64,000 bases of DNA from Paracoccaceae bacterium (lineage in GTDB: Bacteria > Pseudomonadota > Alphaproteobacteria > Rhodobacterales > Rhodobacteraceae). The position numbers and the translations under genes were made by a program. Below the pieces are notes generated by a model. That model had not been told where the DNA came from. It was given only the letters and a program-made list of their open reading frames with translations, and made no database searches. This document shows positions 1 to 10,076 of the stretch, piece by piece; the stretch's first letter is position 1, and every line of letters begins with the position of its first letter. The DNA is taken from assembly GCA_027489375.1 (NCBI GenBank), contig JAIXZW010000013.1:124001-188000 (forward strand), given 5' to 3'.

Positions 1-99
1 CGTTACTGGCTGGCAGGGAACCTCTGCCGCTGCACGGGGTATGACAAGATCGTGCGGGCCGTTCAGGACGCCGCCGCTGAAATGAGGGGAGCCGCCTGA
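1..99 (+). CDS. C-terminal end of the [2Fe-2S] subunit of a xanthine/CO dehydrogenase-family molybdenum hydroxylase (5' truncated)
   Basis: Frame 1 encodes 32 residues ending in TGA. They include [16 protein letters not shown], the C-x-C-T-G-Y signature that closes the second [2Fe-2S] cluster domain in small subunits of the xanthine oxidase family (CoxS, XdhA and IorA types). In the family this subunit passes electrons from the molybdenum site toward FAD or an external acceptor. The stop overlaps the start of the large-subunit gene by one base (TGATG), so the two are translationally coupled. The rest lies before the window, so the substrate class cannot be judged from this piece. Confidence 0.88.
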   Translation, partial: RYWLAGNLCRCTGYDKIVRAVQDAAAEMRGAA

Positions 100-2342
100 T
101 GCCGAAGGACGAACTCAAGGGCGGTTTCCGCCTCATCGGCACGCGCCCGAACCGCCCCGACGGTCTGGACAAGGTGACGGGCCGCGCCCGCTATGGCGCC
201 GATATCGTGGCGGCGAACATGCTGCACGCCGCCGTGGTCCGCTCGCCCCACGCCCATGCCCGCATCAAGAAGATCGACGCCTCCCGCGCCCTCGCGCTCG
301 AAGGGGTCAAGGCGGTCGTGACCCGTGCCGATTTCCCGACCGGCCTGACGGGCGAGGATTGGAACCTTCAGGAAAACACCATCGCGGGCGACACGGCGCT
401 CTATGACGGCCACGCGGTCGCCGCCGTGGCCGCGACCTCGGCCCTCGTCGCGCAAGACGCGGCGCGGTTGATCGAGGTGGAATACGAAATCCTGCCCCAT
501 GTCACCGATGTCGATGCCGCGATGGCCCCCGACGCCCCCGTGATCCGCGCAGGCTACGCCGACCATTCCGTGCCCGAAGGCATGCACCCCAACGTCGTGC
601 GCTACATCGACTTCGGCCACGGCGATACGGAGGCGGGCTTCGCCGCCGCCGACCTGATCCGCGAACACACCTACAAGACCGAAGCCACGCATCAGGGCTA
701 TATCGAACCCCACGCCTGCCTTGGCCAACTTGGCGCGGACGGGCGGGGCGAGATGTGGGTCTGCACCCAAGGCCACTGGTATATCCGCCGCATGTGCGCC
801 GCCGTTCTGGGCATCGACGCCGCGAACCTGCGGGTGACGCCTTCGGAAATCGGCGGCGGCTTCGGCGGCAAGACCACGATCTTCATGGAACCCTTGGCGC
901 TCGCCCTGTCGCGCAAGGCGGGGGGACGCCCCGTCAAGCTGGTCATGTCCCGCGCCGAAGTGCTGCGCGCCACGGGTCCGACCGCTTCGGCCTCGATGGA
1001 CGTCAAGATCGGCATGAAGAAGGACGGCACGATCACCGCCGCTGCGGTCAATTTCCGCATGCAGGGCGGTGCCTTCATCGGCATGTCCCCCGTGACCGAG
1101 GCGCTGCAATGCGCCTTTGCCTGCTACGACATTCCGGCGCTGATGCACGAGGGCTACGAAGTCCTCGCCAACCGCCCGAAGGCCGCCGCCTACCGCGCCC
1201 CCGGCGCGCCGATGGCCGCCTTTGCCGTGGAAAGCCTGCTGGACGAGATGTGCCGCGAACTCGCGCTCGACCCGCTGCGCGTGCGCCTGAAGAACGCCGC
1301 GAAAGAGGGGACGAAATCGAGCTACGGCCCCAGCTACAATCGCATCGGCTTTGTCGAGACGCTGGAAGCCGCCCTTGCCCATCCGAACCTTGCGGCCCCC
1401 CTCGGCCCCAATCAGGGGCGCGGGGTGGCCAGCGCCTTTTGGTTCAACCACGGCGGCGAAACCTCGGTCTCGCTTGCGATCGGCGAGGACGGGACGGTTC
1501 AGGTCTCCGTCGGCACGCCCGACATCGGCGGCAGCCGCGCCTCCATCGCGCTGATGGTCGCGGAGCGGATCGGCATCGAATATGACGCGGTGCGGGTCAA
1601 CGTGGTGGAAACCGGCGCGCTTGGCGTGAACGAACCCACCCACGGCAGCCGCGCCACCTTTGCCAGCGGCAAGGCGGCGGTCGAAGCCGCCGAACAGGCC
1701 ATCGCCGAAATGTGCCGCCGCGCCGCCGCCGAATGGGGCATCGACGCCGAAGCGGTGGAATGGGTCGACGGTGCCGCCTGCCCCGCAGGCCCCAACGCCG
1801 GAAAATTCCCGCCCATGACGATTGCCGAGATCGGCGCCAAGATGGGCGGCACGGGCGGCCCGATTTCGGGCCACCACGAATCCGTCCCCGGCGGGGTAGG
1901 GGCCTCCTTCGGCACCCATGTGGTGGATGTCGAGGTGGACCCCGCGACCGGCAAGACCACCGTTCTGCGCTACCTCGTGGTGCAGGACGCGGGCCGCGCC
2001 ATACATCCGGCTTACGTCGAAGGCCAGTATCAGGGCGGTGCCGCCCAAGGCATCGGCTGGGCGCTGAACGAGGAATATGTGTATGGCGCGGACGGGCGTT
2101 TGCAGAACCCCGTCTTCCTTGACTACCGCATCCCCGTGGCCTCGGACCTGCCGATGATCGACACCGTGATCGTCGAGGTGCCGAACCCCGGCCACCCCTA
2201 CGGCGTGCGCGGTGTGGGTGAAACGGGCATCGCTCCGCCGCTTCCCGCCATCGCCAATGCCGTTGCCGCCGCCACGGGCGCGCGCCTGCGCAGCCTGCCC
2301 ATCTCGCCGCCGAAACTTCTGGCGGCGATGAAGCACAAGTGA
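99..2342 (+). CDS. Molybdopterin-binding large subunit of a xanthine dehydrogenase/aldehyde oxidase-family enzyme
   Basis: The 747-residue protein has the family's molybdenum cytosine dinucleotide-binding layout: GGGFGGK at residues 252-258, AYRAPGAP at 364-371, and GVGETG near the C terminus with the glutamate (E708) that acts as catalytic base in the family. The active-site loop AYRAPGAP lacks the AYxCSFR sequence of form I CO dehydrogenase, so true aerobic CO oxidation is unlikely. Aldehyde, purine or N-heterocycle hydroxylation is more plausible, but the substrate cannot be read from sequence. It is coupled to the upstream 2Fe-2S subunit by a 1-base overlap and to the downstream MoaD-like gene by a GTGA overlap. 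No FAD-binding medium subunit lies downstream, so it is upstream of the window or absent. Confidence 0.9.
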   Translation: MPKDELKGGFRLIGTRPNRPDGLDKVTGRARYGADIVAANMLHAAVVRSPHAHARIKKIDASRALALEGVKAVVTRADFPTGLTGEDWNLQENTIAGDTALYDGHAVAAVAATSALVAQDAARLIEVEYEILPHVTDVDAAMAPDAPVIRAGYADHSVPEGMHPNVVRYIDFGHGDTEAGFAAADLIREHTYKTEATHQGYIEPHACLGQLGADGRGEMWVCTQGHWYIRRMCAAVLGIDAANLRVTPSEIGGGFGGKTTIFMEPLALALSRKAGGRPVKLVMSRAEVLRATGPTASASMDVKIGMKKDGTITAAAVNFRMQGGAFIGMSPVTEALQCAFACYDIPALMHEGYEVLANRPKAAAYRAPGAPMAAFAVESLLDEMCRELALDPLRVRLKNAAKEGTKSSYGPSYNRIGFVETLEAALAHPNLAAPLGPNQGRGVASAFWFNHGGETSVSLAIGEDGTVQVSVGTPDIGGSRASIALMVAERIGIEYDAVRVNVVETGALGVNEPTHGSRATFASGKAAVEAAEQAIAEMCRRAAAEWGIDAEAVEWVDGAACPAGPNAGKFPPMTIAEIGAKMGGTGGPISGHHESVPGGVGASFGTHVVDVEVDPATGKTTVLRYLVVQDAGRAIHPAYVEGQYQGGAAQGIGWALNEEYVYGADGRLQNPVFLDYRIPVASDLPMIDTVIVEVPNPGHPYGVRGVGETGIAPPLPAIANAVAAATGARLRSLPISPPKLLAAMKHK

Positions 2343-2587
2343 CGGTCAGGGTTCACCTCTGGTCCGGTCTGCGCCGCCTTGCCGGTGGCGCAGACGCGGT
2401 CGAGGTCGAGGCCGCGACCATCGGCCAGATGTTCGACGCGCTCATCGCCCTCCATCCGGGGCTGGAGCCGTTTATCAAAGCGGGCGTTTCTGTCGCCATA
2501 GACGGTGAGGTGACATCGGGCGGGCGCAACATTCCGATTGCGCCGGAGAACGAGATTTACCTGCTTCAGCGCGTAAAGGGCGGGTGA
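2339..2587 (+). CDS. MoaD/ThiS-family small sulfur-carrier-like protein
   Basis: This 82-residue beta-grasp protein ends in Gly-Gly (RVKGG), the hallmark of MoaD/ThiS sulfur carriers whose C-terminal thiocarboxylate donates sulfur in molybdopterin or thiamine synthesis. The start is GTG and overlaps the stop of the molybdenum hydroxylase large subunit by four bases (GTGA), so synthesis is coupled to that enzyme. No partner MoaE or ThiG is adjacent. I infer a cofactor-supply or maturation role for this enzyme, not housekeeping MoaD. Family assignment rests on length, the beta-grasp-like pattern and the GG terminus. Confidence 0.75.
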   Translation: MTVRVHLWSGLRRLAGGADAVEVEAATIGQMFDALIALHPGLEPFIKAGVSVAIDGEVTSGGRNIPIAPENEIYLLQRVKGG

Positions 2588-2615
2588 TCGCCGATCCGCT
2601 TCGGGCGCGGCCGGA

Positions 2616-3074
2616 TCAGCCCAGCCGTGAGGCCCATTTGAATTGCGCCTCGGTTTCGACCGCACAAGAACGCACGGCGCGCAAACGTGACAGTGCCGCA
2701 GACGGTCGCTCGCCGCAATCGACCATAAGCCGGAGCACGGCCGCGCCCGACCGTCCGCAGCCCCCCATGCAGTGGAAAAGCACGCGACCTCCCCGGATCA
2801 GAATGTGCGAGGCTTTCGCTGCAATTCCCTCCCATCCCGCGTCGGGGACTCCGTAATCCGCCACCGGACAGTGCAGCCAATCCACCCCCGCCGCCGCCAG
2901 TTCCGCACGCAAACCGCCCGCGCCGACCCGCTCCATCTCGGCCGCCGTGGTCATCGAAACCACCAGCGCCGGACGCCACGCCAGCCAATCGGCCAGATCA
3001 CCTGCGAAATCCCCGCCCCGCCCCGCACAGGGGGCGATCCGCGCCTCTCCGCCACCGACAGACAGAACCGCCAT
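2616..3074 (-). CDS. Protein-tyrosine/dual-specificity phosphatase-like protein
   Basis: The 152-residue protein carries FHCMGGCGRSG, a perfect C-x5-R-[ST] phosphatase loop with nucleophile C102 and phosphate-binding R108. The aspartate in PVADYGVPD upstream is a candidate general acid. Length and motif suit a compact cytoplasmic cysteine-based phosphatase; there is no signal peptide. GGAGGGGAA directly precedes ATG, so the start is secure. It is transcribed alone, divergent from dnaX and convergent with the MoaD-like gene. The substrate is unknown. Confidence 0.8.
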   Translation of the reverse strand: MAVLSVGGGEARIAPCAGRGGDFAGDLADWLAWRPALVVSMTTAAEMERVGAGGLRAELAAAGVDWLHCPVADYGVPDAGWEGIAAKASHILIRGGRVLFHCMGGCGRSGAAVLRLMVDCGERPSAALSRLRAVRSCAVETEAQFKWASRLG

Positions 3075-3147
3075 TTCCCCTCCATCGGGTTTACGCCGCC
3101 CGCGCCCCGCCCTACTGTGACCGCTGATTCAGGTGAAAGCGGTTCCC

Positions 3148-4896
<1,749 letters not shown>

Positions 4897-4907
4897 AAGG
4901 AAAGAAG

Positions 4908-5261
4908 ATGCTCAAAGGTATCCCCGGACTTGGCGGCCTTGGCGACATGGCCGGCATGATGAAAAAAGCGCAGGAAATGCAGACCAAGATGGCCGAGATG
5001 CAGGAGCAGCTCGCCAATACAGTCGTTCTGGGCGAGGCGGGGGCCGGTCTGGTCAAGGCACGCGTCACCGCCAAGGGCGAGGTGACGGGGCTTGATATCG
5101 ACCCCTCCATCCTTGTCGCGTCGGAAAAAGAGGTGGTCGAAGACCTCATCCTCGCCGCCATCAAGGACGCGCAGGCCAAGGGCCAGCAACGCATGGCCGA
5201 CGAGATGCGCAAGATGACCGAAGCGCTCGGCCTGCCCGCCGACATGAAGCTGCCCTTCTGA
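4908..5261 (+). CDS. YbaB/EbfC-family nucleoid-associated DNA-binding protein
   Basis: The 117-residue protein has the YbaB/EbfC pattern: a Gly/Met-rich N terminus ([20 protein letters not shown]), an amphipathic dimerisation helix, a central beta sheet and a C-terminal helix. Family members bind DNA as tweezer-shaped dimers and sit next to recR in many bacteria. AAAGGAAAGA just before ATG 4908 fixes the start; an upstream in-frame ATG at 4872 lies inside dnaX. The gene begins 11 bases after dnaX, and its stop overlaps the recR start by one base (TGATG). Confidence 0.93.
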   Translation: MLKGIPGLGGLGDMAGMMKKAQEMQTKMAEMQEQLANTVVLGEAGAGLVKARVTAKGEVTGLDIDPSILVASEKEVVEDLILAAIKDAQAKGQQRMADEMRKMTEALGLPADMKLPF

Positions 5262-5863
5262 TGCAGGACGACGCCCCGCGCGAGATCGAGGCGCTGATCG
5301 ACCTCATGGCGCGGCTGCCGGGGCTTGGCCCCCGCTCGGCCCGCCGTGCGGTCCTCAGCCTGCTGAAGAAGCGTGGGCAACTCATGGCCCCATTGGCGCA
5401 GGCGATGGCGAATGTGGCGCTCAGCGCCCGCGACTGCGTCGTCTGCGGCAACATCGGCACCGGCGACCGCTGCGCCATCTGCACCGACGACCGCCGCGCC
5501 ACGGGGGAAATCTGCGTGGTCGAGGATGTGGCCGACCTCTGGGCGATGGAACGCTCGGGCGTGTTCAAGGGCCGCTACCACGTTCTTGGCGGCACGCTCT
5601 CGGCGCTCGACGGGATCGGACCGGACGAACTTCGCATCCCCGCCCTCGCCGCCCGCATCGCAGAGGAAGGGATCACCGAAGTCATCCTCGCCCTCAACGC
5701 CACGGTGGATGGCCAGACCACCGCGCATTACATCGCCGACAGCCTGTCAGGCCGCGTGACCAGCATCACCTCGCTGGCCCAAGGCGTGCCGATCGGCGGC
5801 GAACTCGACTATCTCGACGATGGCACCATCGGCGCGGCGCTTCGGGCAAGGAAGCGATTCTAG
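5261..5863 (+). CDS. recR: Recombination mediator RecR
   Basis: RecR works with RecO and RecF to load RecA at single-strand gaps in the RecFOR repair pathway. The 200-residue product has the N-terminal helix-hairpin-helix ([11 protein letters not shown]), a four-cysteine zinc finger (C59, C62, C71, C74) and a Toprim domain beginning [17 protein letters not shown]. Length is normal. It is the last gene of dnaX-ybaB-recR, coupled to ybaB by TGATG, and is followed by a bidirectional terminator. Confidence 0.97.
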   Translation: MQDDAPREIEALIDLMARLPGLGPRSARRAVLSLLKKRGQLMAPLAQAMANVALSARDCVVCGNIGTGDRCAICTDDRRATGEICVVEDVADLWAMERSGVFKGRYHVLGGTLSALDGIGPDELRIPALAARIAEEGITEVILALNATVDGQTTAHYIADSLSGRVTSITSLAQGVPIGGELDYLDDGTIGAALRARKRF

Positions 5864-5998
5864 CACTCCCTTTCACCTTGGCCCAAATACTCGATCCCCC
5901 GCAGCCCCAAGCGCGGCGCACGAAGTTTCTGGCGAAAATTCACTCCCCCACCCCGCAGGGCCTGATTTTTCGCAGAAAAATCGTTGGCCCCGGAACGC

Positions 5999-6027
5999 AA
6001 AAAGCCCCGGCGAACCGGGGCTTTTCC
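5999..6027. terminator. Bidirectional rho-independent terminator between recR and trcR
   Basis: GCCCCGG (6004-6010), loop CGAA and CCGGGGC (6015-6021) form a perfect 7-bp stem flanked by A-run and T-run, so it can stop both recR (+) and trcR (-) transcripts. A second small hairpin, GATTTTT-CGCAG-AAAAATC, lies just upstream at 5964-5982. Confidence 0.85.
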
Positions 6028-6047
6028 ATTCCGTCCGGCAGTCCCGC

Positions 6048-6803
6048 TCAGCGGCGGCGGCTGCCTTCGTCCTCGTCCTCGTCCTCATCCTCGTCGGCGG
6101 CGGGCAGGTTGAAGAAGCTTTCCGCATCCGAGAAATCGGCGGGCTTCTCTTCGCGCTCTTGCCGCGTGAACTGCTCGAGGCCCGAGGGGATCTTCGGCTC
6201 GGTATCCATGCCCAGCGACTGCTCGGTCGACACCAGCTTGCGGCGCTCGTCATCGGTCATCACGGTGCCTTCGGCGGCCTTCTTGCGCGCGGCGGCCTGC
6301 ACGGCGGCATCAAGCTCCGACTGGCGGCACAGGCCCAGCGCGACGGGGTCGATCGGCGTGATGTTGTTGATGTTCCAATGCGTCCGCTCGCGGATCGACT
6401 GGATCGTCGGCTTCGTCGTGCCGACCAGCTTGCCCACGGCGCCATCCGACAGCTCGGGGTGGAACTTCACCAGCCACAGGATCGCGGCGGGGCGGTCCTG
6501 ACGCTTGGACAGCGGTGTATAGCGCGGGCCGCGGCGCTTTTCCTCGCCCACTGCGGCGGCGTTGAACTTGATCTTCAGCTTGTAAAGCGGATCGGCCTGA
6601 CCCTTTTCGATCTCGACGGCATCGAGCTGGTTGTTGGCAACAGGGTCGAAGCCTTTGACGCCGGTCGCCACATCGCCATCGGCGATGCCCTGCACCTCAA
6701 GCTCGTGCATCCCGCAGAAATCCGCGATCTGGCGGAAGGACAGGGTCGTATTGTCAACAAGCCAGACGGCGGTGGCTTTCGCCATGAGCGGCTTCGTCGT
6801 CAT
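6048..6803 (-). CDS. trcR: DUF1013 family / TrcR-like cell-cycle regulator
   Basis: The 251-residue protein begins MTTKPLMAKATAVWLVDNTT and has the DUF1013 pattern of the alphaproteobacterial TrcR family, described as cell-cycle transcriptional regulators. Two helix-turn-helix-like stretches are visible (SFRQIADFCGMHELEVQGI and GAVGKLVGTTKPTIQSI). The C terminus is a striking acidic tail of alternating Asp/Glu followed by GSRRR, encoded by a near-perfect hexanucleotide repeat. AGGAG before ATG 6803 sets the start; the longer frame has no ribosome site. The DNA target cannot be inferred from here. Confidence 0.85.
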   Translation of the reverse strand: MTTKPLMAKATAVWLVDNTTLSFRQIADFCGMHELEVQGIADGDVATGVKGFDPVANNQLDAVEIEKGQADPLYKLKIKFNAAAVGEEKRRGPRYTPLSKRQDRPAAILWLVKFHPELSDGAVGKLVGTTKPTIQSIRERTHWNINNITPIDPVALGLCRQSELDAAVQAAARKKAAEGTVMTDDERRKLVSTEQSLGMDTEPKIPSGLEQFTRQEREEKPADFSDAESFFNLPAADEDEDEDEDEGSRRR

Positions 6804-6928
6804 CGGATGCTCCTTTACAATATCTCTCAAGAGCCGGGAAATCGGCTGCGGCCGGGGCCGCCTTTCCACGATTTCGGGGAAGTTCAAACGCGCGTATAGT
6901 CAGTTTCTTACGATTAGGAAAGTGACAA

Positions 6929-7564
6929 ATGAACGCGTTACGATTGGCCTTGCTTGCCCTTCTGGTCCTTCCCCACCCCGCCCGCGCCGAAAGCGAGCGG
7001 GCGGGTGATTTCGACTATTACCTTCTGACCCTCTCGTGGTCGCCCACGTGGTGCGCCCTGATCGGCGACGCCCGCGACGATCCGCAATGCGAACGCCCCT
7101 TCGGCTTTACCCTCCACGGGCTATGGCCGCAGTATGAGACGGGTTTCCCCACCTATTGCCGCACGGCCGAGGGCGACCCCAACCGCGCCCAGACCGCAGG
7201 CATGGCCGATATCATGGGTGGCGCAGGGCTGGCCTTTTACGAATGGAAGAAACATGGCCGCTGTTCGGGCCTGTCCGCCGCCGACTATTTCGCCACAGCG
7301 CGCCGCGCCTATGACTCCGTCACCATCCCGCCCGTCCTGCGCGGCCTTGCCAGGGACGTCACCCTTCCGGCGAGTGTGGTGGAGGACGCCTTCGTCGAAT
7401 CGAATCCGCAGCTTTCGCCCGACATGCTGACCGTCACCTGCGACGAGGGCATGATCGAAGAGGTCCGCATCTGCCTCACCCGCGATCTCGAGCCGCGGGT
7501 CTGCGGCGAAGACGTCATCCACGACTGCCGCCTGAAGGACGCGGTGATGGAGAGGGTGCGCTAG
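6929..7564 (+). CDS. Secreted ribonuclease T2 family protein
   Basis: The 211-residue protein has a clear Sec signal peptide (cleavage after ARA, about residue 20). Both catalytic blocks of RNase T2 are present: CAS I FTLHGLWPQ (H63) and CAS II FYEWKKHGRCS (E105, H109), with multiple cysteines for disulfides. The family cleaves single-stranded RNA through 2',3'-cyclic intermediates; the location should be periplasmic or extracellular. It is monocistronic, divergent from trcR and convergent with the quinone oxidoreductase. RNA scavenging is the usual suggestion in bacteria, but there is no context here to test it. Confidence 0.92.
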   Translation: MNALRLALLALLVLPHPARAESERAGDFDYYLLTLSWSPTWCALIGDARDDPQCERPFGFTLHGLWPQYETGFPTYCRTAEGDPNRAQTAGMADIMGGAGLAFYEWKKHGRCSGLSAADYFATARRAYDSVTIPPVLRGLARDVTLPASVVEDAFVESNPQLSPDMLTVTCDEGMIEEVRICLTRDLEPRVCGEDVIHDCRLKDAVMERVR

Positions 7565-7646
7565 GGGGCATTTACCGATGACCCCGACGATAGCTGCGCG
7601 CCGGAACCGAGGGGTGGGTGCACGTAAAGGTGCAACACGCCCCGCT

Positions 7647-8639
7647 CTAGCCTTCCACCTTCAGCACGATCTTGCCCACATGGCCCGAGCTTTCCATCCG
7701 TGCATGGGCCTTGGCGGCATCCTCCAGCGCGAATTCGCTGTCCATCACCGGCTTGAACTTGCCCGCCGCGATCATCGGCCAGACATGCGCCTCGACCTCT
7801 GCCGCGATCCGCGCCTTGGCAAGGTCGCTCTGCGGGCGCAGCGTCGATCCCGTGATCACCAGCCGCCGCATCATCACCTCGGCAAAGTTCAACTCCACCT
7901 TCGCACCCTGCAGGAACGCGATCTGCACCAGCCGCCCCTCGGTCGCCAAGGCCTTGACGTTGCGGGGCAGATATGACCCGCCCACCATGTCGAGGATGAG
8001 CTGCGCGCCCCCCTCGTCATGCATCATCGCGACGAAATCGCCGGTACGGTAGTTCAGCGCCTTGTCGGCCCCCAAGTCCTCACAGGCGGCGCATTTCTCG
8101 TCAGACCCTGCGGTGGTGAAGACCCGCGCCCCCAGCGCCTTGGCGATCTGGATGGCGGTCGTGCCGATGCCCGACGACCCGCCATGCACCAGAAACCGTT
8201 CGCCCGCCTTCAGCCCGCCGCGCATCACCACGTTTGACCAGACGGTGAAGCAGGTCTCGGGCAGGCAAGCCGCCTCCCTCATCCCCATTCCTGCCGGAAC
8301 GGGCAGGGCATGGGCCTCGGGTGTCGCCACATATTCCGCATAGCCCCCGCCGGGAAGCAGGGCGCAGACCTTGTCGCCGATGGCCCAACGCGTCACCCCC
8401 GGCCCGACTTCGACCACCGTCCCCGAAGCCTCCAACCCCGGCAGGGGCGAGGCATTGGCGGGCGGCGCATAGGACCCTGCCCGTTGCAGCGCATCGGGAC
8501 GGTTCACGCCGGCATAGGCCACGCGGATCACGATCTGCCCGTGCTTCGGCACCGGCACGGGCTTCGTGGCAGGCACCAGCACCTCTGGCCCGCCGGGTTC
8601 GCGGATCTCCACGGCGCGCATCGTGTGGGAAAGTTCCAT
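7647..8639 (-). CDS. NAD(P)H:quinone oxidoreductase, zinc-free MDR family (PIG3-like)
   Basis: The 330-residue medium-chain dehydrogenase/reductase has the GroES-like N-terminal domain (VAYAGVNRPDALQRAGSY) and a nucleotide-binding motif (VHGGSSGIGTTAIQIAKALGA at about 146-165). It lacks the catalytic zinc ligands of alcohol dehydrogenases, as in QOR/TP53I3-type reductases that use NADPH to reduce quinones or enones. An AAAGG lies about 8 bases before ATG 8639. It starts 28 bases downstream of the COQ9-family gene on the same strand and is probably cotranscribed with it. Confidence 0.88.
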   Translation of the reverse strand: MELSHTMRAVEIREPGGPEVLVPATKPVPVPKHGQIVIRVAYAGVNRPDALQRAGSYAPPANASPLPGLEASGTVVEVGPGVTRWAIGDKVCALLPGGGYAEYVATPEAHALPVPAGMGMREAACLPETCFTVWSNVVMRGGLKAGERFLVHGGSSGIGTTAIQIAKALGARVFTTAGSDEKCAACEDLGADKALNYRTGDFVAMMHDEGGAQLILDMVGGSYLPRNVKALATEGRLVQIAFLQGAKVELNFAEVMMRRLVITGSTLRPQSDLAKARIAAEVEAHVWPMIAAGKFKPVMDSEFALEDAAKAHARMESSGHVGKIVLKVEG

Positions 8640-8667
8640 TCAGGAGGCCTTTTCGATCAGGGATAAC

Positions 8668-9375
8668 TCAGCGGAAACGGTCCATCACCCGCCCCGGCAA
8701 ATCATCCGGCACGGTCGGCACCCGCCATTTCTCCATCAGCTTCGCCGGACCCGCAAGCAGCGCCTTGCCCAAGGGGTTCTCGCGGAGCGCGGCCTTGGCC
8801 TTTTCGATCTGCATCACATCCCCGATCCGCCGGTCGAGGAACTCCCACGTCGCCTGATGGCCCGGACTGTCATCGCCCAGCCAGTAAAGCACGGTCGAGC
8901 CATAGACCGCCGACAGCGTCGCCCGCTTGGAATACCAGTTCAGATCGCGCGTCGTGTCGCCCAGCGCCACCCAGATCGCATCCGCCGTGCTCCAGATCAG
9001 CTTCGCCCCCTCGGCGGCATGTTGCGGCAGGGTGAACAGCGTGGTCCCGCGACGGACCAGCTCGCGGTCCTCCACCGCTTCCAGCCGCAGCCGCACGGCA
9101 TGGGCGATCCGGTCGCGGAAGCGCATGGCGCCAAGGTCCGCCACCGCCAGCGCCGCCCGCATCCGCGCATCGCCGCGCAGGTGATAGGCCACGGCAAGGT
9201 CGATCCCGCCGCGCGGGAACAGCGCCCGCGCCAGCCCCGCCGACACGCCCGAATCGGCAATCGCCGCCTTGAGCGTCGTCTCGGACCAGCCGTCGAACGG
9301 CACGTGGGAGAGCGCCGCCTCGAGCACGCGGTCCTTCCAGTCCGGCGTTTGCGCGGTATTTTCCGTTTCGGCCAT
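8668..9375 (-). CDS. COQ9-family protein (rpsU-divergently transcribed)
   Basis: The 235-residue protein has the COQ9 C-terminal domain pattern (WYSKRATLSAVYGSTVLYWLGD) preceded by a TetR-like helical half (ETTLKAAIADSGVSAGLARALF). In mitochondria COQ9 binds lipids and supports ubiquinone synthesis by COQ7; in alphaproteobacteria the family is known for being divergent from rpsU, exactly as here. ATG 9375 has AAGGGAG at good spacing, preferred over the upstream in-frame start. The direct partner in this organism is inferred from the family only. Confidence 0.9.
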   Translation of the reverse strand: MAETENTAQTPDWKDRVLEAALSHVPFDGWSETTLKAAIADSGVSAGLARALFPRGGIDLAVAYHLRGDARMRAALAVADLGAMRFRDRIAHAVRLRLEAVEDRELVRRGTTLFTLPQHAAEGAKLIWSTADAIWVALGDTTRDLNWYSKRATLSAVYGSTVLYWLGDDSPGHQATWEFLDRRIGDVMQIEKAKAALRENPLGKALLAGPAKLMEKWRVPTVPDDLPGRVMDRFR

Positions 9376-9396
9376 GCTGCGGCTCCCTTGCATTGG

Positions 9397-9425
9397 TGGA
9401 CAAACCCGTTCCCGCTTGTTATAGG
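9397..9425 (+). promoter_or_regulatory. Likely housekeeping sigma promoter for rpsU
   Basis: TGGACA (9397-9402) and TATAGG (9420-9425) are separated by 17 bases and lie upstream of rpsU in the region divergent from the COQ9 gene. The boxes are near-consensus -35 and -10 elements. This is pattern matching only. Confidence 0.45.
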
Positions 9426-9480
9426 GCGCGCGCCTGCACTCTCACGTGCAACTTTAACCTAGGAAGGTGGTGACAACCAC

Positions 9481-9687
9481 ATGCAGGTCAGCGTCCGCGA
9501 CAATAACGTCGAACAGGCACTCCGTGCCCTCAAGAAAAAGCTCCAGCGCGAAGGCGTGTTCCGCGAAATGAAGCTCAAGCAGCATTTCGAGAAACCCTCC
9601 GTCAAGAAAGCGCGCGAAGAAGCCGAAGCCGTTCGGCGCGCGAGGAAACTCGCCCGCAAGAAGCTCCAGCGCGAGGGCGGCCTCTGA
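9481..9687 (+). CDS. rpsU: 30S ribosomal protein S21
   Basis: The 68-residue, Lys/Arg-rich protein begins [20 protein letters not shown] and matches bacterial S21, the small-subunit protein that supports initiation at Shine-Dalgarno sites. AGGAAGGTGGTG precedes the ATG. It is monocistronic, with its own promoter-like boxes and a strong terminator 50 bases downstream. Confidence 0.98.
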   Translation: MQVSVRDNNVEQALRALKKKLQREGVFREMKLKQHFEKPSVKKAREEAEAVRRARKLARKKLQREGGL

Positions 9688-9737
9688 GCCGTTAGCGACA
9701 CTGGGGAACGGTCCGCAAGGACTGCGCCCAAACGATC

Positions 9738-9766
9738 AACCCCCGTCCGTCTGGCCGGGGGTTTTT
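9738..9766 (+). terminator. Rho-independent terminator of rpsU
   Basis: AACCCCCG (9738-9745) pairs perfectly with CGGGGGTT (9756-9763), followed by a T-rich run, 50 bases after the rpsU stop. Confidence 0.9.
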
Positions 9767-9832
9767 CTTTGGGGGACGGCAAAGCCAACCCGTGGGTTGG
9801 ATACCCTGCTTCGCTCTGTGTTAGGGGGAACC

Positions 9833-10009
9833 ATGTATCTGCGACGTGTAAGTGGTCTTTTCTATCGGATCGTGCCGCAAAGCCCGGCAACGGGAATGAT
9901 TGCCCGGGCGCGAAGCGAACCCAGCCGCTGGCATCTGGTCTTGTTCGACTGGAGGAACGCCGCGCTGACGGGGCGTCGTCTGCCATTTCCGCTCGTCTCG
10001 CAGCGTTAG
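9833..10009 (+). CDS. Doubtful 58-residue hypothetical protein
   Basis: This is a short frame starting MYLRRVSGLFYRIVPQSPAT with a strong ribosome-binding site (AGGGGGA, 3-4 bases before ATG). It ends in TAG 67 bases before the end of the convergent VOC gene. I recognise no family. The good ribosome site is the only support; its lone position favours either a small orphan gene or chance. Confidence 0.2.
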   Translation: MYLRRVSGLFYRIVPQSPATGMIARARSEPSRWHLVLFDWRNAALTGRRLPFPLVSQR

Positions 10010-10076
10010 CCAGTCCCGTGGACCCTCGACAGGGCGGAGCCGGACATATTTCCATGGTATTCTCAATACGGCAGTT

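Larger units (their letters stand above)
9688..10076. other. Intergenic region rpsU to VOC gene (about 390 bp)
   Basis: Apart from the rpsU terminator (9738-9766) and one doubtful 58-codon frame at 9833 preceded by AGGGGGA, I see no gene, tRNA or repeat here. Composition resembles the surrounding chromosome. A small RNA cannot be excluded by eye. Confidence 0.5.

Noticed and set aside
63..2336. 757-codon open frame on the minus strand
   Set aside because: It is antisense to the molybdenum hydroxylase large subunit, with Gly/His/Arg-rich composition typical of a GC-rich shadow and no ribosome site or family features.
5820..6899. 359-codon plus-strand frame
   Set aside because: It runs through the recR/trcR terminator and antisense to trcR.
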